A DNA stretch of 64,000 nucleotides. It comes from Alopecurus myosuroides. Taxonomy: Eukaryota > Streptophyta > Magnoliopsida > Poales > Poaceae. The DNA lies in NCBI GenBank assembly GCA_028641055.1, contig CM054060.1, forward strand, positions 159,342,322 to 159,406,321, in the 5' to 3' direction. The notes under the pieces are model-generated. The model saw nothing but the letters and a program-made list of their open reading frames with translations, was not told the origin of the DNA and did not search any database. This document shows positions 1 to 11,057 of this stretch, one piece after another. Position 1 is the first letter of the stretch. Each line of letters begins with the position of its first letter. A program made the translations under genes and the position numbers.

Positions 1-2815
1 GTCTTGAATAAACACTGCCCCAAGGATAACTTTCCCCTGCCACGAATCGATCAGATCGTGGACTCCACAGCAGGTTGCCAACGCCTCTCTTTCTTGGACG
101 CCTACTCAGGCTCTAATCAGATCAGAATGAAGAAGGAGTACGAGGAGAAGACGGTGTTTATAACACCCCACGGTGTTTACTGCTACACGACAATGCCCTT
201 CGGGCTGAAGAACTAAGGCGCAACATATCGGCGCTGCATGCAAAAATGCCTCGCCAAGCTCATTGGCAAGAACGTACAAGTGTACCTTAACGACATCGTC
301 ATCAAGACTTGAGTGGAAGATACGCTTCTCGACGATATCAGAGAAACATTCGACGCGTTGAACGCATACCGAATCAAGCTCAACCCGACCAAGTGTGTCT
401 TTGGCGTCCCTGCAGGACAACTTCTTGGGTACCTGGTCTCCGCTCGAGGGATTGAAGCTAACCCGGAGAAAATCCAAGCAATCCTGACAATGAAGGAGCC
501 AACCAATCTCCGTGGTGTGCAGCAGCTCGCGGGACGACTAGCCGCCCTAAAAAGATTCATTGCGAGGCTAGGCGAGCAAGCATTACCTTTCTACAAGTTA
601 TTGAAGAAAGCGGATAAGTTCGAGTGGACACCCGAAGCACAGACAACATTCGCAAACCTCAAGCGAGCATTGCAGAGCAGGCGCGTCCTGGCAACACCGC
701 AAAAAAGGGAGCCACTGTTCCTATATCTAGCCGCGACAAATCAGGTCATCAGCACAGCGATCGTGGTCGAGCGGCCGGAGGACGGAAAGGCGTTTGGCAT
801 CCAGAGGCCAATTTATTACATCAGCGAGGTGCTTTTGCCCTGCAAACAGAGATATCCCCATTACTAGAAGCTCGCGTACGGTGTGGTGCTCACAGCCCGA
901 AAGCTCAAACACTACTTCCAGGAACACACCGTCACGGTGGTAAACGACGCATCACTGGGTACTATCATGAATAACCCAATGGCATCCGGAAGAATTGCGA
1001 AGTGGAGTATTGAGCTCGGCGCCTGGGACATCATATACGCGGGTCGCAAATCTATCAAATCACAAGTGCTCGTGGAGTTCCTAAGCGAGTGGACAGAACT
1101 ACAAACGTCGGGACCTCTAGAGTATACAAGCAACTGGATAATGTATTTCGATGGATCAAAGAGAAACGAAGGAGGTGGAGCTGGGTTAGTCCTGATATCC
1201 CCGAAAGGTGACAAGTTACAATACGTCCTGCGATTGGACTTTCCACCCGACGACCCGGCGTCAAAATAATGACGCAGAGTATGAGGGCCTCCTACATGGC
1301 ATGAAGATGGTGATTGCCTGTGGAGCAACCCGACTAATGATCTATGGAGATTCAAATCTCATAGTGCAGCAGACAATGAAAGAGTGTGACGCCATTGCAG
1401 AAAACATGGTTGCCTATCGAGATATGTACAATCTACTCGAAGGAAGTTTCCAAGGGTGCGAACTAAAGCACATTGCGCGATACAGCAACGAAGAAGCGGA
1501 TAAATTGGCGGACATGGATTCTACAAACACACCCATACCGCCTGGAATATACTTCGAAAGGTTGATCAAGCGCTCAGTCAAAGTCAAAAAATCAGCAGAA
1601 GCACCCGCGACATTGGAGACAGAGGTCAGCCCGCAAACTGCTATGATTGAGCTCACCCACAACATCTCAAGACAAGTTTTTATGGTCGAACCAGTCTGGA
1701 CGCAGAAATACCTTGACTACTTGTCCAGCAAACAGCTCCCAGCAGATATTTGCGAGGCTAGACAGATAGTGCGACGCAGCAAAGCTTTTCGAGTACTCAA
1801 CGGAGAACTATACAAGTAGAGCATATCAGGAATATTACAAAGATGCATAGCGTCCGAGGACGGCAAGGAGATTGCGGATACCATGCTAGCTGGAAGGCAA
1901 TCGTGGGTAAAGCTTTTCGCGTAGCCACTGAGCTTCACATGATCCCAATCGCCTGGCCCTTTGCACAATGGGGGCTAGACATGGTAGGACCACTAAAAAA
2001 ACCAACACTAGGAGGTTACACGCACTTACTAGTTGTAGTCGACAAATTTACAGAGTGGATTGAGGCCATGCCAGTCACCTCGGCTAGCGCTCAATGCGCT
2101 GTCAAATTCCTTGACTCCATCGTGTGCAGATTTGGGATACCACACAACATCATCACCGACAATGGAAACAATTTTACAGCAAAGTAAACATAGCAGTTCT
2201 GCGAGGAAAAGGGCATCACCCTCAGTTTCGCCTCTGTGGCTCGCCCGCAAACCAATGGTCAAGTCGAGCGACCCAACGGATTGGTCTCGGCTGGAATAAA
2301 GAAACGGTTACTAGATCGACTGCACCCAGCGGCAGGACATTGGGCAGAGGAGTTACCCTCTGTACTATGGAGCCTCCGCACGACCCCGAATCGATCAACA
2401 AAATACACACCATTCTTCATGGTATACGGAGCTGAAGCAGTCCTTCCCGAAGATGTCAAGTTCAGCGCCCCACGAGTCATCGCTTACAACGAAGAAACCT
2501 CTAACAAGGCACTCGCGGAAGACGTGGATGCACTCGACGAGATACGCGACATTGCACTCGCAAGATCCGCAGTATATCAACAGTCGCTACGCAACTACCA
2601 CAGCTGTCGTATACGCCATAGAGCCTTCGTAGTCGGAGATTTGGTGCTACGACTCAAACAGAAGGAAGGACACAAGCTCGAGCCACCGTGGGAAGGACCC
2701 TTCATAATACACGAAGTTATCCCTGGTGACGCCTGTCGACTGAAGAACCCCGAGACCGGTGGCATCTACTGCAATCCATGGAATGTTGCGCACCTCCGCA
2801 AATTCTATTCTTAGA
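1..2815 (+). pseudogene. Tat-1 pol remnant (RT, RNase H, second RNase H, integrase)
   Basis: This is a decayed polyprotein, with RT from the window start, RNase H to about 960, a second archaeal-type RNase H (about 1140-1510) and integrase to 2812. It closely matches the Tat-2 copy at 4099-6484, which shows the damage. Stops lie at 214-216 (TAA), 310-312 (TGA), 865-867 (TAG), about 1817 (TAG) and about 2185 (TAA). There is a frameshift near 1267. About 100 bp that encode the integrase zinc finger and the start of the core are missing near 1921. The RT catalytic motif, YVDD in Tat-2, reads YLND here (281-295), so a catalytic Asp is lost. Several changes are CAG to TAG or CGA to TGA, as expected from deamination of methylated cytosine. 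It is non-functional. The integrase C-terminal part (2236-2812) remains open. Confidence 0.9.
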
Positions 2816-3087
2816 TTATTCTACTCAACAAAATAAGGCTATACTAGCCATGCTGTAGCTCGAAGACAATACATGGCTTCTCAGTCATATTAATAATATA
2901 CATGGTTTCTCAACCATAGTTTCTCAAGCCATTGACTTTTACACGCTAAAACAGGTATACACCCCAAACACACGGGGGCTACGCCTAATTTAGCATCATT
3001 TACAAATATAAGAGTACAAACAAGGTTGGCACCTTATAAAATTTGAAGACAGCTATACAGAATTAACAGGATACATACATCCTACAA
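2816..3087. other. Tat-1 spacer between pol and antisense gene
   Basis: Non-coding stretch between the converging pol and antisense reading frames. It holds short imperfect repeats of 'catggtttctcaac' type (about 2870-2935) and a purine-rich 'cacgggggctac' (about 2967-2979) that resembles the polypurine tract before the 3' LTR of this family. It may act as an internal second plus-strand primer site. No gene was seen. Confidence 0.4.
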
Positions 3088-3593
3088 TTACATATGGCGA
3101 CGAGCAGTTTCTTCGGCCAAGACCCGATTAACCTCATCAGAGGTCAGTCGAATAATCTCTTCTGCAGCAGGTCGAACGACTGTATAATGAGATGTCATAT
3201 CGACTGGAGCATTTGGGAGCTTGGCAACGGATTTGAAATTAACCTCGGGATGCCATAATCGAACAAACGAGAGTGCTACTAACGACCCGCAGATCAACTG
3301 TTGACGGACGCATTCCCGAATCTCGCCTACTTGACCAAAATTTCTGAGTATTTGGCTCAAATCTTCTGGACCCCTTTCAAAGGGATAAAAGGCGCCATTC
3401 AAAGCTATCAAGGCCTCGTGGCAGCAATCAACGAGTATCTTCGCCTGGCTCACACGATACTTCAAAGTAGCCAGCACAAAGCCTCGACTACGGTCGGACC
3501 AAAAGTTATTTGCATGGGGTTTTGAACTACCGGCTTCGTGAACAATATGATTTTCTACCCAATGCTTTTCACACCGATCGTCAGGCTGAACAA
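3088..3593 (-). pseudogene. Tat-1 antisense gene, last exon
   Basis: Last exon of a gene on the strand opposite to pol. The exon opens after a pyrimidine-rich stretch ending in TTTGCAG (boundary at 3593/3594) and runs to a TAA stop at 3088-3090. The protein part is soluble in character with no motif that I recognise. The reading phase fits the previous exon exactly (one base plus two bases), which supports true splicing. Antisense genes downstream of pol are known in the grass Tat lineage; their function is unknown. The exon has no internal stop. Its upstream partner exons are separated by the Tat-2 insertion, so the gene as a whole is broken. Confidence 0.65.
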
Positions 3594-3661
3594 CTGCAAA
3601 GAAAGCTACAGAGTCAAAGAAAGAAAAAAGACACGAAGTATTAGGGGGCTGAGATACTTAC

Positions 3662-3890
3662 AGAGCAAATCCTTGGCAACAGCCGCCAATTCATCCATCA
3701 CAAGCTGCTCACGTTCAATCGCAAGTTTCTGTTTGGACTTGGCTACATCAGCCACCCCACGCAAAGCTTTTAGCTTGCGCTCATCATCCGCGACCCGGTC
3801 ACGGAGGCCGGCAAAAGTACCGACGGCAGCAACAAGAGGATCTGCTTGAGCAGCATATCCACTCGACGACTCCGCGACCACGCCTGTTAC
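3662..3890 (-). pseudogene. Tat-1 antisense gene, internal exon
   Basis: Open stretch bounded by consensus splice signals: acceptor TCTTCTTCCAG before 3890 and donor GTAAGTAT starting at 3661. It encodes about 76 residues rich in Ala, Lys, Glu and Arg, with a likely coiled coil. It ends in phase 1 and joins the last exon (3593-3088), which begins with two bases of a codon. The short intron between them is about 68 bp. The larger first exon of the same gene lies at 19752-18931, now cut off by the Tat-2 insertion. Confidence 0.6.
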
Positions 3891-4098
3891 CTGGAAGAAG
3901 ATAAGAAAAGTTAAGGAGTAATTCAAGACGCTCCATTCGAGAAATAAAACCACCTATTCGATAGGTGCTCGGGGGCTACTCCCATCGGGACGAACTCATG
4001 ACAATCAATCACAAGAAGCATCTGAGATATCAAAAGAACATTTCGATTAAAGAGAGAATACGGGAATACATCCCAAGGTTCATTACATCGGAAACATT
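3891..4098 (-). other. Tat-1 antisense-gene intron fragment
   Basis: Probable intron sequence upstream of the internal antisense exon. It contains a purine-rich 'ctcgggggctac' (about 3968-3979). At 4098/4099 it stops abruptly against Tat-2 integrase sequence. The junction is a rearrangement breakpoint, not an LTR end. Confidence 0.4.
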
Positions 4099-6547
4099 TC
4101 GACTACAACTGGTAAGTGCGTGTAACCTCCTGGTGTTGATTTTTTTAGTGGTCCTACCATGTCTAGCCCCCATTGTGCAAAGGGCCAGGCGATTGGGATC
4201 ATGTGAAGCTCAGTGGCAGGGGCGTACGGCTTGGGCGCAAATCTTTGACATGCCTTGCATTTGTCGACTAGGTCCTTTGCGTCCCTGGCTGTTGTGAGCC
4301 AGTAGAACCCTACGCGAAAAGCTTTACCCACGATTGCCTTCCAGCTAGCATGGTGTCCGCAATCTCCTTGGTGTATATCTCGTAGTAGTTCCTTGCCGTC
4401 CTCGGGCGCTATGCATCTTTGTAATATTCCTGATACGCTCTGCTTGTATAGTTCTCCGTTGAGTACTCGAAAAACTTTGCTGCGTCGCACTATCTGTCTA
4501 GCCTCACAAATATCTGCTGGGAGCTGTTTGTTGGATAAGTAGTCGAGGTATTTCTGCATCCAGACTGGCTCGACCATAAAAACTTGTCTTGAGATGTTGT
4601 AGGTGAGCTCAATCATAGCAGTTTGCGGGTTGACCTCTGCCTCCAATGTCGCGGGTGCTTCTGCCGATCTTTTGACTTTGACTGAGCGCTTGATCATCCT
4701 TTCGAAGTATATTCCAGGCGGTATGGGTGTGTTTGTAGAACTCATGTTCGCCAATTTATCCGCTTCTTCGTTGCTGGATCTCGCAATGTGCTTTAGTTCG
4801 CACCCTTGGAAACTTCCTTCGAGTAGATTGTACATATCTCGATAGGCAACCATGTTTTCTGCAATGGCGTCGCACTCTTTCATTGTTTGCTGCACTATGA
4901 GGTTTGAATCTCCATAGATCAATAGTCGGGTTGCTCCACAGGCAATCGCAATCTTCATGCCATGTAGGAGGCCCTCATACTCTGCGTCATTATTTAACGT
5001 CGGGTCGTCGGGTGGAAATTCCAATCGCAGGACGTATTGTAACTTGTCACCTCTCGGGGATATCAGGACTACTCCAGCTCCGGCTCCTTCGTTTCCCTTT
5101 GATCCGTCGAAGTACATTATCCAGTTGCTCGTATACTCTAGAGGCCATGGCGGTTGCAGTTCTGTCCACTCGCTTAGGAACTCCACGAGCACTTGTGATT
5201 TGATAGATTTGCGACCTGCATATATGATGTCCCAGGCGCCAAGCTCAATACTCCACTTCGCAATTCTTCCGGATGCCATTGGGTTATTCATGTACCCAGT
5301 GATGCGTCGTTTACCACCGTGACGGTGTGTTCCTGGAAGTAGTGTTTGAGCTTTCGGGCGGTGAGCACCACACCGTACGCGAGCTTCTGGTAATGGGGAT
5401 ATCTCTGTTTGCAGGGCGAAAGCACCTCGCTGATGTAATAAATTTGCCTCTGGATGCCAAACGCCTTTCCGTCCTCCGGCCGCTCGACCACGATCGCTGT
5501 GCTGATGACCTGATTTTTCGCGGCTAGATATAGGAACAGTGGCTCCCGTTCTTGTGGTGTTGCCAGGACGAGTCTGCTCTGCAATGCTCGCTTGAGGTCT
5601 ACGAATGTTGTCTGTGCTTCGGGTGTCCATTCGAACTTATCCGTTTTCTTCAATAACTTGTAGAAAGGTAACGCTTGCTCGCCTAGCCTCGCAATGAATC
5701 TGCTTAGGGCGGCTAGTCGTCCTGCGAGCTGCTGCACACCACGGAGATTGGTTGGCTCCTTCATTGTTAGGATTGCTTGGATTTTCTCCGGGTTAGCTTC
5801 AATCCCTCGAGCGGAGACCAAGTACCCAAGAAGTTGTCCTGCGGGGACGCCAAAGACACACTTGGTCGGGTTGAGATTGATTCGGTATGCGTTTAACGCG
5901 TCGAATGTTTCTCTGATATCGTCGAGGAGTGTATCTTCTACTCGAGTCTTGATGACGATGTCGTCAACGTACACTTGAACGTTCTTGCCAATGAGCTTGG
6001 CGAGGCATTTTTGCATGCAACGCTGATATGTTGCGCCCGCGTTCTTTAGCCCGAAGGGCATTGTCGTGTAGCAGTAAACACCGTGAGGTGTTATAAACGC
6101 CGTCTTCTCCTCGTCCTCCTTCTTCATCCTGATCTGATTATATCCTGAGTAGGCGTTCAAGAAAGAGAGGCGTTGGCAAACTGCTGTAGAATCCACGATC
6201 TGGTCGATCCTTAGCAGGGAAAAGTTATCCTTGGGGCAGTGTTTATTCAGCGACGTGTAGTCGATGCACACGCGAAAGATGTTGGTATTCTTCTTTGGCA
6301 CCAGCACCGGGTTTGCTAACCAGGTGATCTCGCGAATAAATTTTGCTGCGAGTAGTCTGTTTACTTCTTCTCCGAGCGCTTTTTGTTTGGGCTCTGAGAA
6401 CATTCGGGTAGTCTGCTTGATAGGCTTGGCGTCTTTGAAGACTTCGACTGAGTGTTCGGCGAAATCCCTGGGTATCCCTGGCATATCTGAAGGCTGCCAG
6501 GCGAAAATTTCTCAGTACTCACGGAGGAGCTCGACGAGCGCGCCTTC
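4099..6547 (-). pseudogene. Tat-2 pol: RT, RNase H, second RNase H, truncated integrase
   Basis: Reverse transcriptase (6484 to about 5700) has an intact YVDD box (about 5953-5970) and the flanking MPFGLKNA motif. RNase H follows to about 5290. The second RNase H (about 5130-4760) carries the YFDGS and DSNLIVQQ motifs that mark Tat elements; it follows the ordinary RNase H and is thought to be a separate acquisition. Integrase keeps its HHCC zinc region and the start of the catalytic core, then breaks at 4099. Compared with Tat-1, four bases are missing near 5296 (gggtac/atgaat), which shifts the frame between the two RNase H domains. Stops at 6512-6514 and 6548-6550 separate it from the protease region. 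Not functional. Confidence 0.9.
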
Positions 6548-7882
6548 CTATGCTGGCGAGAGGGTGGTAGACACCATCGCCGTCTTCGCAGAATCCGTCG
6601 GGTGTACTTGATGCTTGCGGGTACCGCTATTTGTGTTGAACTCGAGCTCTGGAGCGTTCTTCTTGGTGAGAGGCATCACAGAGTGATCCGTGGTTTTTGC
6701 TATCTCCTCTTGTTCTTCGTGCATCCCGAAAGATTGGGCGATCTCGTTGAATTCGATGTCGCATTTATTGCATTTTTGGAAATCGCCGTCGATGATGATT
6801 GTGCCATATTCTCCAGGCAACTTGAGCTTCAAGTATGCGTAGTGTGGTACTGCCATGAATCTGGCGAACGTGGTTTGACCAAGAATGGCGTGGTACTGTG
6901 AGGGCCAATCGACGACTTCGAAATCAAGAAATTCTCGCATGTAATTACTTCGATTGCCTAGCACCACCTCTAGGTTGATTGTTCCGAGTGGACGAACTGC
7001 TTTTCCTAGAACTATCCCGTGGAAGGATGTCTCTGATTCCGCGAGTCCATCCAAATTCTTGTTCATACGATGGAGCGTGTCTGCGTAGATGATGTTGATG
7101 CCGCTTCCTCCGTCCATGAACACGCGAGCCAGCTCATAATCGCCAATTTGCGCCTGTATGACTAGTGCGGCGTGTCCTGGTAGCTAGACTCGCGGAGGGT
7201 GGTCTTCCTTGGAGAAAGTTATTGGTTGTTCCGCCATCTTCAGGTACTCGGTTCTCGTAGGTGGGGTTTGGACAGCCATGCATAACTGTCGTGTGTTTGT
7301 CTTCTGAGCCCTGCGCGATGGACAGACCTTCTGTATCATGCCTAAGAGTCCCGCTGGGTTCGGGTATCCATTTTCTCCTTGATTTGGGGCGGGTGGCGCT
7401 GGGAGCGTAGCTAGCACCGCGTTTTGGTTTCCTGCTGGGGGCAGGGCTTGCGGCTGTTGAAATCCTTGAGCTCCTCCTCCAGGAAGCTGCGGGTAACCCT
7501 GGTTAATTGCTGCTCTATTTTTCTTCAAGAGGGCCTCATGGATATCAATGAACTTTCGGCAGTCCTTGAGAAGGTGTGTTGCCTTAGTTTTGCCGGTACG
7601 CTTATCTGTGAATAGATGTAGCGTGCAATAACCGTCGAGGTCCTCCTCGAGGGTTTTGTCTTCCTGCTTTGGCTTCCACTCGCGTTTTCCGCGATATCCG
7701 TTGTCGCGATTTTTCGTGAACTCCGCTGCCATAAATTCTTCTCGATCATCGTGGTCGTAATTCTTTCTTCTTTTCTTTCGACTATGGCGATCGTCATCGC
7801 GTGCCGGAGATGAATCTTTCTCGTTGCGCACTGCGTTATCGCCGATTGCCCATCTGTCGGCTATGGCCATCAATTCTCCCAT
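6548..7882 (-). pseudogene. Tat-2 gag C-terminus and aspartic protease
   Basis: In the same frame as RT. The stretch 7882-7184 is Lys/Arg/Glu-rich gag tail followed by a Pro/Gln/Ala-rich linker, ending in a TAG at 7184-7186. The stretch 7123-6548 is the retropepsin-like protease with active-site motif FMDGGSG (DGG in place of the usual DTG or DSG, common in this lineage) and a downstream ILG motif in AILGQTT. A TGA or TAG closes it at 6548. No separate zinc knuckle was recognised. The protease would cut the Gag-Pol polyprotein; the stops make it inactive here. Confidence 0.8.
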
Positions 7883-7960
7883 GGTTTTGGGCGCGAGTCA
7901 TCCCAGTTCTTCCCTGAAAGAGGTTCGTCGTGCTCCTTTTGCAAATGCTTCAACCGCAAC

Positions 7961-9746
7961 TTATTCTGATATATTTCCCACTGTGTTCCTGAGTGTGGTC
8001 CATCGCTGAATATATTCGCGAGTAGGCTCGCCACTTTTCTGCTTGCAAGCTCGTAGCTCCTCGATGGTCGCCGGTCTTTTGTATGTTGCCTGGAAATTTT
8101 TGCAGAAATCGAGGTTTAAGTCATCCCAAGATCTGTAACATGCCTTCGTCCTTCCTTCGAGCCAGCTGCGGGCAGCACCGACTAGGTGTAGGTTGAGGTA
8201 CTGCATAGCTATGTTTTTGTTCCCATGTTGGCATTTTACTGCCGTGAGGTAATCTGACAACCAGGCCGAAGACTCTTGTGAACCATCGTATTTCTGCACT
8301 TCTGTGGATAGCTTAAATCTTTTGGGTAGCGGCGCCTCGCGGATGCTGTGAGCAAAGCATAATGCTCCGCAGACTTCGTCGTCGGAGGATGTAGATGGGG
8401 AGCGCGCACGGTTTCTGGCCGCCCGACCTTTATCGACCTTGCGTTGGGCGATGTCCGATCGCGCGTTGTATCCGGGTTCGTCGCGATTGACGTCTTTTCT
8501 TGGTTCCTTGCTGCGATGTCGTGAGTGGCTTCTGTCTCGATCTTTTCGCGGGTTGAGATCTCTATCCCTCCGTGGACTACGGTCTCGACCTCTTTGCGGG
8601 CTGCGGCTACGGCCTCGACCCCTCGGGCTGCTATCGCTGCCACTCGGGCTATCTCCTTGTCGTCGAGCTTCTTTTCCTCGTGCCCGACGGGGTGATTTTT
8701 CCTTGGCGGGTGATGTGCCCCTATGTCCACGGGGCGCTTCTTTATCCTTCTGTGCGACTGCTTTCCTGCGGTCGTAGGAGGCGAGTTTTGCGGCTGCCAT
8801 GCCTAGTCCTTTCTGCACTTGCTTATATTGTTCCGCGCGGGGGTCGTTTTCCTCTGGTTGATTTATTTTCATGTAGGTGGCTGCGGCTAGTACCGCGGCT
8901 GCGGGAGTTTGCGGATGGATGTTTCCGTCTTCGTCCACGCGCATGAGTGATTTGCTGATTCCGCTCAAGGACTCGCCGTCCATGGTCGCAGTTCTTGAGG
9001 CGCGTCCCTTCTTCTGGGGGCGGTTCCCAACGGAAGGCGTTAGGGATAGCTCCGCTCGGCGTTGGCTCGACTCGTCTGCCAATCTTTTTCATACGGCCAG
9101 ATCTTCCCGAGCTTCTTTGATAGCAGTGGCCGCTCTCACTAGATGGTAGTGGTAGGCGACCATGTCTTCGTGTGGGACCCCGGCCGCAGGTGGTTTGCTT
9201 GTGCGGATAGCCTCCTTTGCTCGGAGCCAGGCGTCTCGCGAAACGTTGATCTCAGCGCGTTCTCTTGCGCTTTGTTCAATTTCTGTGGGTGGCTGTTCCG
9301 ATCCTGCCATGCATACCTGAGCCAGACGTGGCTTGTGAGTCCTAGGCGTGACTCGAAAGGCTTTCCTGACCCTAGAGGGTTCCTCTGTAGAGAGGGTATG
9401 GAAATTGATGGTGTTGAGGCGGATGGAATCGCCACTTTTCGCCAAGTAGGGTCGTGAATCGACAACTTCTGGGCTGGAAATTGACTCAGATCCCGATTCC
9501 TCCGGGAAGTGAAGGATCCCTTCTTTGTTGGTGTAGAACTTAAAGCTCCCGAACGTCAGGGTGACGCTCTTCTCCAGATCGCTGAATATAGGGCGTGATT
9601 CCGGCAAGTGAGGGGTGACTACGACAGATCCGATCCGAATTGGGTTGGTCAGAGTCGAAGTCGAAGGTTTCCAGCGTGAGTTGGTCGTCGATGAAGCCGA
9701 AGATGCCGGAGATCCAGCGCCCGCCGTTCCCACAGACGGCGCCAAT
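7961..9746 (-). pseudogene. Tat-2 gag
   Basis: Gag frame from just inside the LTR, interrupted by TGA at 9089-9091 and by TAA at 7961-7963 with another TGA shortly after. The first part (about 9740-9092) is a variable N-terminus. The middle (about 8750-8400) is a long Arg/Ser/Asp-rich low-complexity stretch of the RDRDRS type, probably an RNA-binding disordered region. The C-terminal part (about 8330-7964) is the Retrotrans_gag-type domain, with SWLSDYLTAV, AARSWLEG and EYIQRW segments. Several stops are CGA to TGA type. Confidence 0.8.
9724..9744 (-). promoter_or_regulatory. Tat-2 primer-binding site
   Basis: Read on the minus strand, TGGCGCCGTCTGTGGGAACG starts two bases after the LTR terminal CA (9747). 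This is the usual form in grass Tat elements. The first nine bases fit the 3' end of a plant tRNA-Asp as I recall it; the primer tRNA is not firmly assigned. Confidence 0.75.
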
Positions 9747-9885
9747 TGTCGAAACTGCATCTCAACAAGTCCCTCGGGTGAACCCATAGGGTTTCGATTA
9801 GGAGAACATGTAGGCGCTGGTGACAATCGTCGGCTAGGCAGGCGACACGATTTACCCAGGTTCGGGGTCCTCGTAGAGGTAAAAC
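9747..9885 (-). repeat. Tat-2 5' LTR, 3' portion
   Basis: This is the last 139 bp of the Tat-2 5' LTR, ending in CA (complement TG at 9747). It matches Tat-1 LTR 21437-21571 in reverse. The rest of the LTR lies at 18573-18930. The reassembled length, counting the AAAAC duplication once, is 492 bp, the same as the Tat-1 3' LTR. Confidence 0.9.
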
Positions 9886-11042
9886 TGATGTAGCCCACCC
9901 AACTCCACCAAGTGCACCGTTGACAAGATCACGCGCAAAGGCCATCCAGGATAAGGTGAACTCGCTCCTCTCGTTCTATACTTTCGGTCACGTGGAGGAT
10001 GGTGCGCTACCTCATGGTTCCACACTTTGCGTGCTCAGGTTCAAACCCACCACGGAGGCCCCGGAAAGCACCCAAAACGATGCGCAAGAAGATACGAAGG
10101 AGGGCGGAAGAAACGGCATCGCAATCGGAGTCCCAGCGGAGAAGATAGGGGGAAAAGAGCCCCCCCGGCCTCAGGAGCCGGCCAGGCCGGCCTCCCCCAC
10201 CTCCAGGCCGGGCACCTAACAGAGGGGGCCGGCCTCCACCTCGGCCCCAGGCCGGCCTCCTCCCCCCTCAGGCCTGGCCCCCAACAGAGAGGGCCGGCCT
10301 CCAGGCCGGCCTCCCTCCTTCCCACCCCGGCCCAGGACGGCCTCTGCGCCCCACCCTGGCCCCAGGCCGGGCTCCAGGCCGGCCCCAGGCCGGCGTGGGC
10401 CTGGAGAGCCCTGGTGCCTCCACCCCGGCCCCATGGCCGGCCAGGCCGGCCCCCAGGCCGGCGTGGACCCAAAATGCACGCAAATGACGCCTTTTCGACC
10501 CCGTTTTCACCTGCTTCGACCCCCGGCTATATAAGGACGACCCTGAGCTAGATCTAGGTTTTTAGAGTTGAATTTAGAACATTTGGAGCTCAGCTCTCTT
10601 GTATCCCTCTTTGAGGAACTACTCCTCCGGTGTGTACCGAGGAACGTATCAAGGCTACTCCTCCAACTTCGTCGAGGATCGTATCAAGGCACATCCCAAC
10701 TACTTGTCCTCTCCCTATCGGGTTTCAGTCAAGAATTGTCCAATCTTCCTCTCGTTATCTTGAGGTTCTATTGGCGTAGTGGTACCGGCTACGGGTGTGA
10801 GACGGTTTGTATCAAGGTGAGTTCAGTTGGATCGATTGTTCCGTAGGCGGCCCTTGGGGCTTAGTTGACGGGAGGTTGGATCTTTCGGTTCTTGTGATTT
10901 ATCCCGATTTGTGTGTTGCCCCGCGTTCCCCCACGTTCCCCCTCGATTTCCCATCTCGTGTTCTTACCGTTCTTCGTGTTCTTCGTTCGTTCTTCGTCGA
11001 TTCGTGAAGATCGGGCCAATCTAGGAGTCCAACTCCATATCA
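9886..11042 (+). repeat. CRM-like 5' LTR
   Basis: 1,157 bp, TG...CA. It holds a GC-rich tract of repeated 'ccaggccggcc' (about 10160-10465), a TATA box TATATAAG (10528-10535) and an R/U5 region. It pairs with 17427-18572. It is 11 bp longer than its partner because of small length changes in the GC tract. Confidence 0.95.
10528..10535 (+). promoter_or_regulatory. TATA box of CRM-like 5' LTR
   Basis: TATATAAG directly after the GC-rich tract; transcription would begin about 30 bp downstream. The same box is at 18058-18065 in the 3' LTR. Confidence 0.75.
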
Positions 11043-11044
11043 TC

Positions 11045-11057
11045 TGGTATCCAGAGC
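11045..11057 (+). promoter_or_regulatory. CRM-like primer-binding site (tRNA-iMet type)
   Basis: TGGTATCCAGAGC two bases after the LTR end. It matches the initiator-Met primer site TGGTATCAGAGC except for one extra C. Confidence 0.75.

Larger units (their letters stand above)
1..4098 (+). mobile_element. Tat-1 retrotransposon, left part (Ty3/gypsy, Tat lineage)
   Basis: This is the 3' half of pol and part of the downstream antisense gene of a Tat-lineage element. It enters from the left window edge. The element resumes at 18931 and ends with its 3' LTR at 21571; the material between is a later insertion. The lineage call rests on a second RNase H-like domain between the normal RNase H and integrase, on an antisense gene after pol, and on a 492-bp LTR. 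At 4098/4099 it abuts, in opposite orientation, a truncated integrase of Tat-2. No 5-bp duplication links 4098 to 18931, so I infer that a deletion removed the Tat-2 3' end together with part of Tat-1. Confidence 0.85.
4099..9885 (-). mobile_element. Tat-2 retrotransposon, main part (same family as Tat-1, opposite strand)
   Basis: Reading leftwards from 9885 this shows the LTR 3' part (to 9747), a primer-binding site, gag, protease, RT, RNase H, second RNase H and a truncated integrase ending at 4099. The rest of its 5' LTR is at 18573-18930, split off by the CRM-like insertion. It has no 3' LTR, no integrase C-terminus and no antisense gene. The parts overlapping Tat-1 form a roughly 2-kb inverted pair with positions 1-2040. 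Confidence 0.85.

Noticed and set aside
10041..10510. Several Gly/Pro/Arg-rich frames on both strands in the GC tract
   Set aside because: They are open only because CCAGGCCGG repeats contain no stop codons. No independent support.
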